64,000 bases of DNA from AWTP1-13 sp963832445 (GTDB lineage: Bacteria; Pseudomonadota; Alphaproteobacteria; Rhizobiales; Hyphomicrobiaceae): positions 124,001 to 188,000 of the forward strand of contig CAWHUM010000026.1 of the NCBI GenBank assembly GCA_963832445.1. The letters run 5' to 3'. This document shows, one piece after another, positions 33,386 to 42,166 of the stretch. How positions within the stretch are numbered: the first letter of the stretch is position 1; every line of letters begins with the position of its first letter. The position numbers and the translations under genes are program-made. The notes below the pieces were generated by a model. The model saw only the letters and a program-made list of their open reading frames with translations, did not search any database and was not told the DNA's origin.

Positions 33386-34332
33386 GCATCGTCGACACCC
33401 CCACCGGCGCGGACACCGCTATCGAGCCGAACGGCGCCCCGACAGAGGCCGCCGCCACGCCAGAGACGCCGCTGCGCAGGCTGATTGCCGACTATTTCGA
33501 GAGCCGCATCGCCACCGTGGCGTTCGCCATGGTCATCGTGATCGTCGCCCTGGCGCTGCTGGCGCCGTTCATCGCGCCGCAGAACCCCTATAACCTCGCC
33601 GAGGTCGACGTGCTCGACAGCCGGCTTCCGCCCGGCACCCCAGGCATGGCCGGGTACACCTATTGGCTTGGTACCGACGGGGCCGGCCGCGATCTCGTCA
33701 GCGCCATGCTCTACGGCCTGCGCATATCGCTGGCCGTTGGCGTGGTGTCGTGCCTGATCGCCACCGTGATAGGCGCCGCGGTAGGCCTCATCGCTGCATA
33801 CGCGGGGGGCCGGGTCGAGAACCTGCTGATGCGCCTGGTCGATTTGCAGCTGTCCTTCCCGGCCATCCTCATCGCGCTGATGCTGATCGCCATCCTCGGC
33901 AAGGGCGTCGACAAGATCATCATCGCTCTCGTCACGGTGCAGTGGGCCTATTATGCCCGGACCGTGCGCGGCACGGCGCTTGCCGAGATGCACAAGGAAT
34001 ACGTGGAGGCTGCGCGTTGCCTGGGCTTCAGCCATGCGCGCATCGTTTTCAAGCATATCCTGCCCAACTGCCTGCCTCCGCTCATAGTGGTAGCGACGGT
34101 GCAGGCGGCGCATGCCATCGCGCTTGAGGCGACGCTGTCGTTCCTGGGCGTCGGCCTGCCGCGCACCGAGCCCTCGCTGGGCCTGCTGATCTCCAACGGC
34201 TTCGAGTACATGCTCTCGGGCAAATACTGGATCAGCTTCTTCCCCGGCGCCGTGCTGCTCGTCACCATCATGGCCATCAATCTCGTCGGCGATCAGCTGC
34301 GCGACGTGCTCAACCCCAGGCTCAGGCGATGA
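33382..34332 (+). CDS. Peptide ABC transporter permease (DppC type)
   Basis: Second permease of the pair, 316 residues. A hydrophilic N-terminus of about 45 residues (PNGAPTEAAATPETPLRRLI) is followed by six transmembrane helices and the OppC_N segment. It contains YWLGTDGAGRDLVSAMLYGL, typical of DppC, and the coupling loop EMHKEYVEAARCLGFSHARI. The end, DQLRDVLNPRLRR, is conserved. It overlaps its neighbours by four bases on both sides (ATGA), so the whole operon is tightly coupled. Confidence 0.92.
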   Translation: MSIVDTPTGADTAIEPNGAPTEAAATPETPLRRLIADYFESRIATVAFAMVIVIVALALLAPFIAPQNPYNLAEVDVLDSRLPPGTPGMAGYTYWLGTDGAGRDLVSAMLYGLRISLAVGVVSCLIATVIGAAVGLIAAYAGGRVENLLMRLVDLQLSFPAILIALMLIAILGKGVDKIIIALVTVQWAYYARTVRGTALAEMHKEYVEAARCLGFSHARIVFKHILPNCLPPLIVVATVQAAHAIALEATLSFLGVGLPRTEPSLGLLISNGFEYMLSGKYWISFFPGAVLLVTIMAINLVGDQLRDVLNPRLRR

Positions 34333-35338
34333 GCAGCGCAGCCGGGGCGCAAGCTGCGGCGACACGCTCCGCGGTCTTGAACGTGGTCGATCTCAAGACC
34401 CATTTCTTCACCAAGGCCGGCGTGGTGCGCGCCGTCGATGGTGTGAGCTTCTCGCTGGCGCCGGGCGAGGTGCTGGGCCTCGTCGGCGAGTTCGGCTGCG
34501 GCAAGTCGGTGACCGGCTACTCGATCCTGGGGCTCGTCGATCCGCCGGGCCGCATCGTCTCCGGCACGATCGAGTTCGCCGGCCGCGACCTGGCGCGGCT
34601 ATCGGAGGCGCAGTTGCGCGATCTGCGCGGCAGCCGCATCGCCATGATCTTCCAGGACCCGATGATGACGCTCAACCCGGTGCTGCGCGTCGACACCCAG
34701 ATGATCGAGGCCATCCAGGCCCACCGCAACGTCGGCCGTGCCGAGGCGCGCGCCCTTTCGCGCGATGCCCTGGCCCAGGTCGGCATCGCCGCGCCCGAGC
34801 GGCGGCTCAAGTCCTACCCGCACGAGCTCTCGGGCGGCATGCGCCAGCGCGTCGCCATCGCCATCGCCTTCCTCAACAAGCCGGAGCTGGTGATCGCCGA
34901 CGAGCCCACCACCGCGCTCGACGTGACGATCCAGGCGCAGATCCTGCACGAGGCGCAGGAGCTGTGCCGCAAGACCGGCACGGCCATGATCTGGATCAGC
35001 CACGACTTGGCGGTGGTCAGCTCGCTCGCCGACCGCGTGGCGGTGATGTACGCCGGCACAATCGTCGAGCAGGGCCGCGCCAGCGACGTCATCCGCGCCC
35101 CGCTTCACCCTTACACCAAGGGGCTGCTTGGCTCGGTGCCGTCCGCCAACGCACGCGGCGCCCGGCTCACCCAGATCAGCGGCATGACGCCCTCGCTCAT
35201 CAACTTGCCGGCGGGCTGCCGCTTCCGCGCCCGCTGCCCGCGCGCGGGCGAGGAGTGCCTGACCGAGCCGGCGATCACCGAGCCCAGCGCCGGCCGCCAG
35301 GTGCGCTGCTGGCGCCCGCATCTTGAAGGGCCGGCGCC

Positions 35339-35342
<4 letters not shown>
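34329..35342 (+). CDS. Peptide ABC transporter ATP-binding protein (DppD type)
   Basis: ATPase of 337 residues. Walker A is GEFGCGKSVTG (usually GESGCGKS), the signature motif LSGGMRQRVAIA, Walker B LVIADEPTTALD and the H-loop WISHDLAVV. The C-terminal oligopeptide-transporter domain contains LHPYTKGLLGSVP and the cysteines in CRFRARCPRAGEECL, which in this subfamily can hold an iron-sulfur cluster or zinc. It pairs with the next ATPase to energise the permeases. Overlaps with both neighbours indicate coupling. Confidence 0.92.
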
Positions 35343-36334
<992 letters not shown>

Positions 36335-36352
36335 TCATGCGTCTGCGCTTTC

Positions 36353-36387
36353 GCGCAAAAAGAACCCCGCGCCTGGGGCACGGGGTC
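36353..36387 (-). terminator. Intrinsic terminator for the minus-strand gene at 36415
   Basis: Read on the minus strand: ACCCCG, an 11-base loop containing GCCCCAGGCG, CGGGGT, then TCTTTTTG. A GC-rich stem followed by a T-run about 25-60 bases after the stop codon at 36415 fits a rho-independent terminator. Confidence 0.65.
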
Positions 36388-36414
36388 AGTCCTCGCTGGA
36401 GTACGTGCAGCCGT

Positions 36415-36687
36415 TTACTGCGGCGTAGTAGGCGGGTTGGGCTTCTGCGATGGGGCCGCAGGCGGCGTGGCCGGCGGCACCGGCTTGGCCGGAGCCTCGG
36501 TGCGCGGCGCGTTCTCGGTGAAGCGCGGCGCGGGCCGCTCGGTCGAGGGCGGCAGCATCGCGTAGATCAAGCCGACGATGGCAAGCAGCGCCACCACGGC
36601 GATGATCCAGCCCGTCGAGTCGCTGCGCACCATCTCGGGCGGAACGGGGTGTTCCATGCGGCGCGGGTCGTTGGGGTCGTAAGCCAT
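36415..36687 (-). CDS. Small single-pass membrane protein with proline-rich tail
   Basis: Protein of 90 residues: cytoplasmic MAYDPNDPRRMEHPVPPEMV, one transmembrane helix (STGWIIAVVALLAIVGLIYA), then a Pro/Ala/Thr-rich tail (PAKPVPPATPPAAPSQKPNP) that probably lies in the periplasm. Many Hyphomicrobiales encode such short TM-plus-proline proteins; no function is known to me. Purine-rich AGAGAGG lies upstream of the ATG, and an intrinsic terminator follows. The coding potential looks good because the frame is clean and the composition is bipartite. Confidence 0.7.
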   Translation of the reverse strand: MAYDPNDPRRMEHPVPPEMVRSDSTGWIIAVVALLAIVGLIYAMLPPSTERPAPRFTENAPRTEAPAKPVPPATPPAAPSQKPNPPTTPQ

Positions 36688-36735
36688 GATTCCTCTCAGA
36701 CCTCTCTTGTTGGTTGCTGAGGGGCTAACTCGGCT

Positions 36736-37128
36736 TCAGTGACGATGGTTCCCAGATTGTGAAGGAGCGGCAAAGTTGCCGCGCATCGCCAGCAGCTTGC
36801 TGCGGCATTCGCGGAGCAGGCGCAGCCGCGCATCGGCGTCGTTGACGGACGCGTCCGCGGCTTGCAGCGCTGCGATGTGCTTGCGCTGCTCGGCGAGCCG
36901 CCGGTCGAGGCTGCCGATCAGCCGGTCCAGCTCGAACCGGAACATCTCTTCGCTGCCATGGGTGAGCATGAGCTTGGCCGTGCGTGCGGGCTCTGGCTCA
37001 CGTGAAACGCGGCGATAGCGCAGCGGTTCCACCTCGAAGTCGTCGCGGATCAGTATTAGGTCAAGGGTGGAGAGCGCGTCGTCTGCGCCGAGGTCGTCGA
37101 GGCGCCGCCGCACCACTCCCCCGGACAA
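36736..37128 (-). CDS. Hypothetical coiled-coil protein
   Basis: Open frame of 130 codons from a TTG. The N-terminal part reads LDLILIRDDFEVEPLRYRRV; the C-terminal part is a charged helix, ELDRLIGSLDRRLAEQRKHI then DARLRLLRECRSKLLAMRGN, predicted by eye to be a coiled coil. I do not recognise a family. The start is uncertain: an internal ATG at 36970 (MLTHGSEEMFRFEL) is more natural and would give 77 residues, and an EcfG-like sequence lies just upstream of it. The gene ends 48 bases before the start of the small membrane protein, so the two could be co-transcribed. Confidence 0.5.
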   Translation of the reverse strand: MSGGVVRRRLDDLGADDALSTLDLILIRDDFEVEPLRYRRVSREPEPARTAKLMLTHGSEEMFRFELDRLIGSLDRRLAEQRKHIAALQAADASVNDADARLRLLRECRSKLLAMRGNFAAPSQSGNHRH

Positions 37129-37313
37129 TTACGCGCAGGATCTCCAACATGTCTCACGGCCATTGGGCCCGTTGCTAGATACGCTGGAGATGTGGTCGCA
37201 GCTCGACGTCCTTAAGTGACGTTGTCCGGTGGCTGCCGTGCGCGCGGTTTTCAGTTGCCACGATGCGCAAATCAGAATACGGAGCGCTCCCCCAAACTCA
37301 AGGAACCAAGACG

Positions 37314-37532
37314 ATGTCCTTCTGGCAGAGCCGCGCGAAGCAGGCCGACGATCGGATCGAGGAGCTGAAGAGCCACATCAGCTGGCTGGAATTGATGGGC
37401 TTCACGACGCGAACAAAGCAGAGAGACGGACCCTGGGTAGACGAGACGGACGAGCACATGGGCCGGGAGCGTAGGGCGCTCCGGACGTGGCAGACGATCC
37501 GCGCCCGCATCTTCCGCGACCACGGCGTCTAG
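37314..37532 (+). CDS. Small hypothetical protein
   Basis: Protein of 72 residues, MSFWQSRAKQADDRIEELKS... ending RTWQTIRARIFRDHGV. It is hydrophilic, with a helical N-terminal half and two Trp-containing segments. AAGGAACC lies about 7 bases upstream of ATG 37314. I do not recognise a family. The codon use is less GC-biased than in neighbours, and it sits in the patch of hypotheticals next to tRNA-His, so it may be accessory DNA. Confidence 0.5.
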   Translation: MSFWQSRAKQADDRIEELKSHISWLELMGFTTRTKQRDGPWVDETDEHMGRERRALRTWQTIRARIFRDHGV

Positions 37533-37550
37533 TCCAAGTTTCCAGCAAGG

Positions 37551-38060
37551 TCAGTCGTCGCCGAAGAGGCAGCGCGGTCGCAGGCCCCGCTTCTCGGCGA
37601 ACCTCTTCAGGTCCGCCACCGGGATACGGCTGTCCGCCTTCACATGAGGGGGCGGCAGCGTGTTGAGCTCGCCGTTCTCCATCGCGAAGCCGAGCTGGTG
37701 CCACCACACGACTGCCCTCCTCGGCAGCGGCGACTGCGGCTCCACGTCTTCTAGGAGGCAGGCGGCCTGAAACAGGTGGACGGTGGTAGCGAACCTCCAG
37801 CCGTGGTGGGCCGGGTAGTACGCCTCGGGGCTGATCGCCCTGTATAGGGCGCTGAGATTCCAGAGGTAGATCGCCGTCAGGAACGCTGCGACGCCCACGA
37901 GGACGACGGCCCAGGTCGGCATGCTCCCGTAGAGCGACAGCGCGACGGAGCCGGCCGCGCCGAGCATCCCGAGCAGCACGGGCGGGCCGGTGAAGAGCCA
38001 TACGAGGAGTGCTCTCACACCCTCCCTCGTCACCACAGTCCTGGTACTCTCGTCGCCCAT
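37551..38060 (-). CDS. Hypothetical two-helix membrane protein
   Basis: Protein of 169 residues. Two transmembrane helices lie near the N-terminus (ALLVWLFTGPPVLLGMLGAA; AVVLVGVAAFLTAIYLW), and a soluble C-terminal part of about 100 residues contains HGWRFATTVHLFQAACLLED and VVWWHQLGFAMENGELNTLP. No family recognised. ATG 38060 is chosen; an in-frame GTG at 38114 would add 18 residues. It is divergent from the hypothetical gene at 38201. The combination of an unrecognised gene, altered codon use and a neighbouring tRNA suggests acquired DNA (inference). Confidence 0.55.
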   Translation of the reverse strand: MGDESTRTVVTREGVRALLVWLFTGPPVLLGMLGAAGSVALSLYGSMPTWAVVLVGVAAFLTAIYLWNLSALYRAISPEAYYPAHHGWRFATTVHLFQAACLLEDVEPQSPLPRRAVVWWHQLGFAMENGELNTLPPPHVKADSRIPVADLKRFAEKRGLRPRCLFGDD

Positions 38061-38200
38061 GGCGCCCAGGGTAGCAGCGACGACGGCGCAGGCGACCCGC
38101 CGCTCGTTATCCACAGCTGGCTTGTCCCTCGCACTTGCGCTGCGGGTTGAGCCAGGGCAGTCGGGCGGACCGTGTGAACCGGGCGATTCGGAGGATTGGC

Positions 38201-38944
38201 GTGCTGTCGGACGAGGACATCATGGGGTTACCGGATCACCCCGATGAGGCGTTCGTCGAGGTGGAGCGCATCGCCAGCAGTCGTCTGGAGCAGGTGCTGT
38301 ACGACTATAGGGAGCGCGGCGTCGAGAAGAACGGGTGGGATGACGAGATCGACTACATGAGTGACGTGATCGCTGGGGCTCGGCACTACGGAATTGAGGG
38401 CGTCAAGGACTGGTCGATCCCTGGCACCCGTGAGGAGTTCTGGGAGGCGTACCGGAGCTTCAGGGTGACCGTATCGTCGCTGACGAAGCAGCTGCGCTTC
38501 AGCAACATCCAGCGGCTCAAGCAGATCGCCATCGCGTTCGATCCCGCCACCAAGGTCAAGCTTCGGCACCTGCTCGACCAGATGCGCGAGGCGGTGGACA
38601 AGGAGAAGAACCTGTCGCCGCGCAAGAAGGACGCGCTCTTCTCGAAGATCGCTGCCCTCTCGAAGGAGATAGACAGCGACTGGACGAGGTCCGAGAGCTA
38701 CGGCGCCCTGGCAATCGAGCTGGCTGCCGACGGCGACGAGGCGGTGGGCGAGCTGAAGAACGTGAGAAGGTGGCTCGACGCCATAGGGGCCGTGTTCGGG
38801 AAGGCTCGCCGCGAGCAGGAGGCGAGGGCCCGGCTCCCGGCTCCGCGCGATCCAAAGCGCATCGAGCCTCCCGCAAGCATTTCTAGGTCCAAGCCGAAGC
38901 CGTCGCAGTTCGACAAGAAGATCGACGACGAGATACCGTTCTAG
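38201..38944 (+). CDS. Hypothetical helical protein next to tRNA-His
   Basis: Protein of 247 residues starting at GTG 38201, chosen because GGAGG lies 6 bases upstream. It begins LSDEDIMGLPDHPDEAFVEV, is mostly alpha-helical and charged (LRHLLDQMREAVDKEKNLSP; KIAALSKEIDSDWTRSES), and ends in a basic Pro/Ser tail with SKPKPSQFDKKIDDEIPF. That tail, with its acidic-aromatic end, resembles the C-terminal tips of single-stranded-DNA-binding proteins (DDEIPF), which may mean it interacts with DNA-metabolism proteins, although the rest is not an OB fold. No family recognised. It ends 43 bases from the tRNA-His gene and may be carried by an integrated element. Confidence 0.6.
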   Translation: MLSDEDIMGLPDHPDEAFVEVERIASSRLEQVLYDYRERGVEKNGWDDEIDYMSDVIAGARHYGIEGVKDWSIPGTREEFWEAYRSFRVTVSSLTKQLRFSNIQRLKQIAIAFDPATKVKLRHLLDQMREAVDKEKNLSPRKKDALFSKIAALSKEIDSDWTRSESYGALAIELAADGDEAVGELKNVRRWLDAIGAVFGKARREQEARARLPAPRDPKRIEPPASISRSKPKPSQFDKKIDDEIPF

Positions 38945-38987
38945 CCGAGCCGCTCAAGGTGGCGGCACTAAGTACCTTGACTAGAAA

Positions 38988-39064
38988 TGGTACCGCCTCC
39001 CCGGATCGAACGGGGGACCTCTAGATCCACAATCTAGCGCTCTAACCAGCTGAGCTAAGGCGGC
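38988..39064 (-). tRNA. tRNA-His (GTG anticodon)
   Basis: A 77-base cloverleaf on the minus strand with encoded CCA. Acceptor GCCGCCT pairs with AGGCGGT, including G1:U72. The D-arm is GCTCAGCTGGTTAGAGC, and the anticodon stem is CTAGA/TCTAG around the loop TTGTGGA, anticodon GTG. The T-arm is CCCCG-TTCGATC-CGGGG. Position 73 is A. The G1:U72 and A73 combination, without G-1:C73, is the known alphaproteobacterial tRNA-His identity. Confidence 0.95.
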
Positions 39065-39102
39065 CCGCAGCGTCTCGAAATACGGCCGGCGGCGCGGGTC
39101 GA

Positions 39103-39142
39103 AGCGTTGGGTTACGCGCTTGCCGCGCTAACCCAACCTACG
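39103..39142. repeat. Palindromic repeat (GTTGGGTTACGC family)
   Basis: GCGTTGGGTTACGCGC, a short loop, then GCGCTAACCCAACCTACG: a hairpin of about 40 bases just outside tRNA-His. It shares the outer ACCCAACCTAC arm with the element at 22443-22531. Confidence 0.75.
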
Positions 39143-39360
39143 TGGCCCTCCGGCGGCGCCAACATAGTCGCGGAGCGCGGCAAAGCCAAGGGCCGGAAAC
39201 CGGCGCCTCCCTCATGCGTTCCCGGAAGCCGAGCCCGGCTCTCGAGCCGAGGCGAGGCTATCCGGGATCTTCACCCGTTTATGGGAAAGACCCCGGCTCT
39301 GCGCGCCCTGGACTTGATTGACATCAAGTCCGTGCGCTCCGGCCGGGGACGCACCTAGTG

Positions 39361-39454
39361 GCGTAGGGTGGATTAGGCGACAGCCGTAATCCACCGGTGC
39401 ACGGTGGATCGGCGGATTACGCCCGGAAGTGCCGGGCTAATCCGCCCTACCCGC
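39361..39454. repeat. Palindromic repeat (GTAGGGTGGATTA family)
   Basis: Outer arms GTAGGGTGGATTAG at the left and CTAATCCGCCCTAC at the right, with inner arms GTAATCCACCG and CGGTGGATCGGCGGATTAC. About 94 bases. It is a different family from the GTTGGGT repeats nearby. Confidence 0.75.
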
Positions 39455-39937
39455 GTCGCTATCCCCGCCTGCCTGAACCGGGTGCACAATACGAGCGTCG
39501 CTGCCTGCGACGGGACGCGAAGTGCACTCCGTCCTTCACGTGGCAGCGACCGGCGCCTGGAAGGAGAGCCCGCGGAGGGTTGGAGATCCAGGAGGCCCGC
39601 TGTGACCGTTGCCGTCGAAGCGCCAGCAATGGCCGCGGAGTGCGGCGACCGCCGAGAGGCACATGGCCGGCAAGCTGCTCGCAAGAGCAGACCACCGGCT
39701 GCAGCTTGCAGCGTTGCCCAAAATCGCCGCAACGCGGGTGCCGCAAGGCAACCCAGGGGACCCCACCAGGTCCCGGAGGGCCCACTAGAAGGGCCCTCGA
39801 GCAGGCCCGGCCGGGTCTGCTGGGGCCGGAGGTCAACCGGCCCCCGGGTCGCCGAGAGGCGCCCGCGTACCCGTCGCACCTTGCGGGGTTCCCCGCAGGG
39901 CTGAAGGCGCGTGCAACAATCCGGCCAAGGAAAACCT

Positions 39938-40384
39938 ATGCACCAGGAACCCGAACCGCCAGCATTCCACGAGATCGAAGACCCCGAACAGCGGCTAGCA
40001 GCCTTCCTCAAGTGCGCGGCCGACTATTACGCCGCGCAGCAAACGGCAAATCCCCAGCCCGATCCCCCGCCGGAGCCCTGGATCGACAAGTGGGTCGACA
40101 AACCTGGCACGCTGATCGCGGCGGAGAAGGACGTCTTTCGGTGGGAGATGGCCGAGAAGCTGCAGCGCGCACTGTGCGGCGACATTGCCCGCTGCGAGAA
40201 CCACCGCTGCCGCCGCAGCCGGCGCTGCACCAGACTCGAGGAGATGGCATCGGACATGGCGGCCTCGCGAGCCAATCTCGCCGCCGAGCAGGCCAAGTGG
40301 CACCCGCCACCGGCTCCGGCCGAGCCGCCGCGCGGGCGCAGAGCGCGAAGCCCCGGCTGGCTCCCCACCCGCCCTAGAACATAG
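39938..40384 (+). CDS. Hypothetical protein with Cys-rich CRRxRRC motif
   Basis: Protein of 148 residues. The N-terminal half is acidic (PPAFHEIEDPEQRLAAFLKC); the middle contains PEPWIDKWVDKPGTLIAAEK and FRWEMAEKLQRALCGDIARC, followed directly by ENHRCRRSRRCTRLEEMASD. The C-xx-H-C/C spacing could bind zinc. It ends in a Pro/Arg-rich tail. Similar short proteins with C-x-n-CRRxRRC occur in Hyphomicrobiales without known function. ATG 39938 follows CCAAGG. Its last 11 bases overlap the end of the convergent hydroxyacid dehydrogenase gene. Confidence 0.65.
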   Translation: MHQEPEPPAFHEIEDPEQRLAAFLKCAADYYAAQQTANPQPDPPPEPWIDKWVDKPGTLIAAEKDVFRWEMAEKLQRALCGDIARCENHRCRRSRRCTRLEEMASDMAASRANLAAEQAKWHPPPAPAEPPRGRRARSPGWLPTRPRT

Positions 40385-41372
40385 CCGGATGCACGCGGTC
40401 GGGCGGGTTGTGGCCGTCGAGGAAGGTCTTGACGTTGATGATCACCTTCTCGCCCATGTCGATGCGGCCCTCGATGGTGGCCGAGCCCATGTGCGGCAGC
40501 GCCACCACCCGGTCGCTGGCGAGCAGCTTGGGGTTGACGGCCGGCTCGTGCTCGAACACGTCGAGGCCTGCGCCGGCGATGGCGCCGGCCTCCACCAGCC
40601 GGGCCAGCTCGTTCTCGTCGATCACCTCGCCGCGCGCGGTGTTGACCACGTAGGCGGTGGGCTTCAGCAGCTTCAGCCGCCGCGCGGAGAGCAGGTGATA
40701 GGTGGCCGGCGTGTGCGGGCAGTTGACGGAGATGATGTCCATGCGCGCCAGCATCTGGTCGAGGCTGTCCCAGTAGGTGGCCTCCAGCTCCTGCTCGATC
40801 TCCTCCGACACCCGCCGGCGGTTGTGATAGTGGACCTGCAGCCCGAACGGCTTGGCGCGGCGCGCCACCGCCTGGCCGATGCGCCCCATGCCGATGATGC
40901 CGAGCCGCTTGCCGAAGATGCGGTGGCCGAGCATCCAGGTGGGCGACCAGCCGCCCCAGGCGCGCTTGGTGTCCTTGAGCAGCGCCGTGCCCTCCGCCAG
41001 CCGCCGCGGGACGGCCAGTATCAGCGCCATGGTCATGTCGGCAGTGTCTTCCGTCAGGACGCCGGGCGTGTTGGTCACGATGATGCCGCGGTTGCGCGCG
41101 GTATCGAGGTCGATGTTGTCCACACCGTTGCCGAAATTGGCGATCAGCTTGAGCTGCGGCCCGGCCTGCGAGATGAGGGCGCGGTCGATGCGATCTGTGA
41201 CAGTGGGCACCAGCACGTGCGCTGCCTTCACCGCCTCGGTCAGCTCGGCCTGGGTCATGGGCCGGTCCTCGACGTTGAGGCGGGCATCGAACAGCTCGCG
41301 CATGCGGGTTTCCACCGCGTCGGGAAGCTTGCGCGTGACGATCACCAGGGGCTTCTTGGCGGATGTCGGCAT
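40374..41372 (-). CDS. D-2-hydroxyacid dehydrogenase (glyoxylate/hydroxypyruvate reductase type)
   Basis: NAD(P)-dependent D-2-hydroxyacid dehydrogenase of 332 residues. The catalytic domain contains IANFGNGVDNIDLDTARNRG and IIVTNTPGVLTEDTAD, and the Rossmann motif is GIIGMGRIGQAVARRAKPFG. The catalytic Arg lies in VNTARGEVID, Glu in AGLDVFEHEPAVNP and His in LPHMGSAT. The best guess is a glyoxylate or hydroxypyruvate reductase (GyaR/GhrB-like), but related enzymes use other 2-ketoacids. ATG 41372 gives MPTSAKKPLVIVTRKLP. It is monocistronic as far as I can see. Confidence 0.88.
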   Translation of the reverse strand: MPTSAKKPLVIVTRKLPDAVETRMRELFDARLNVEDRPMTQAELTEAVKAAHVLVPTVTDRIDRALISQAGPQLKLIANFGNGVDNIDLDTARNRGIIVTNTPGVLTEDTADMTMALILAVPRRLAEGTALLKDTKRAWGGWSPTWMLGHRIFGKRLGIIGMGRIGQAVARRAKPFGLQVHYHNRRRVSEEIEQELEATYWDSLDQMLARMDIISVNCPHTPATYHLLSARRLKLLKPTAYVVNTARGEVIDENELARLVEAGAIAGAGLDVFEHEPAVNPKLLASDRVVALPHMGSATIEGRIDMGEKVIINVKTFLDGHNPPDRVHPAMF

Positions 41373-41560
41373 GGCGGCACGAACTCGTCGGATCTCGCTA
41401 AAGGGGCGCGCGCACGCCGCGCGATAGGGTGAGCCCTGTCTAACAGATACCGCGACGATGACAAACCGATGCTTAACGGGAACGCAACCGTCGCCCTCGA
41501 GCCTGCGCGCAGCTCACCGGGCCGCTTGATCCGCCAGCCAATTCATGGCTGTTGGCCAGC

Positions 41561-42154
41561 ATGACCATGGCGTCCCCATTTGTCCGGCATCCCCGGCGGC
41601 TGGCCAATCCGATGGTGCGCTGTGCCATCGGCGCGCTGCTCGGGGTGGTGGCCGTACCCTATGTGCAGGCGCAAGGTACGGGGGATGCGCCTGCATCCTT
41701 GGCCTATGGCGGCAACCTGAAGCAGCGCACCTACGCCAGCATAAAGGCCGACAGCGTATCCCTGCGCCAGGGACCGAGCATCGACCATCCCACAGTCTGG
41801 CTGCTGCAGCAGCTCGGGCTGCCGGTCGAGGTGCTCGAGGAGCAGGGGGCGTGGCGCAGGGTGCGCGATGCCAACAACGCCACCGGCTGGGTGCACATGA
41901 GCCTGCTCAGCCGCCGCCGCACGGCGCTGATCCTCCCCTGGGAGCTCAAGGACGGGCAGGCGCAAATCCCGTCGGCAACTTTGCGCGAGGATGACCGGGA
42001 GAGTGCCCGCCCTATCGTGCAGGTCGAGGCCGGCGTGCTGGCGAATATCTTGGGCTGCGAAGGTGGCTGGTGCCGGGTGGCGGTCGGGAAGTACCGCGGC
42101 TATATCGAGCAGACCAAGCTCTGGGGCACCTACCCCAACGAGGAGATCAAATAA
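41561..42154 (+). CDS. Secreted SH3-like domain protein
   Basis: Protein of 197 residues with an N-terminal signal or anchor (MVRCAIGALLGVVAVPYVQA) after a basic stretch. The mature part has two bacterial SH3-type repeats: YASIKADSVSLRQGPSIDHP with WRRVRDANNATGWVHMSLLS, and PIVQVEAGVLANILGCEGGW with CRVAVGKYRGYIEQTKLWG. Such domains often bind peptidoglycan or mediate envelope contacts. ATG 41561 is used; ATG 41567 or TTG 41552 are equally possible. It is convergent with irr, with 12 bases between the stops. Confidence 0.82.
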   Translation: MTMASPFVRHPRRLANPMVRCAIGALLGVVAVPYVQAQGTGDAPASLAYGGNLKQRTYASIKADSVSLRQGPSIDHPTVWLLQQLGLPVEVLEEQGAWRRVRDANNATGWVHMSLLSRRRTALILPWELKDGQAQIPSATLREDDRESARPIVQVEAGVLANILGCEGGWCRVAVGKYRGYIEQTKLWGTYPNEEIK

Positions 42155-42166
42155 ATGGCCGGGCCG

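Larger units (their letters stand above)
39065..39937. other. Repeat-rich non-coding region
   Basis: These 873 bases hold no gene that I can support; open frames on both strands are long only because stop codons are rare in GC-rich DNA. The left part has two palindromic repeats (given separately) and another with CCGGAAGCCGAG...GAGGCTATCCGGG near 39220-39270. The right part, 39720-39860, is a string of GC-rich inverted repeats, for example GAGGGCCC-ACTAGAA-GGGCCCTC near 39776-39799. It could be a structured RNA or merely a repeat graveyard. Confidence 0.5.

Noticed and set aside
37006..37030. Perfect EcfG-type match (minus strand, 16-base spacer) inside the hypothetical ORF at 36736-37128
   Set aside because: About one perfect match is expected by chance in the window, and this one lies inside an uncertain ORF far from a recognised stress gene. 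It could serve an internal start at 36970 but I do not list it as a promoter.
38108..38116. TTATCCACA, a DnaA-box sequence
   Set aside because: Single copy, no cluster, no AT-rich unwinding region, no dnaA or dnaN nearby; not evidence for an origin.
38945..39064. Attachment-site duplication of the tRNA-His 3' end
   Set aside because: I looked for a second copy of CCCCGTTCGATCCGGGG near 37 kb and at the ends of the hypothetical patch and did not find one, so an intact integrative element is not supported.
39397..40377. Open frame of 326 codons over the repeat region and the Cys-rich gene
   Set aside because: Composition is Arg/Pro/Gly-rich without domains; it overlaps the better-supported frame at 39938-40384 and palindromic repeats.
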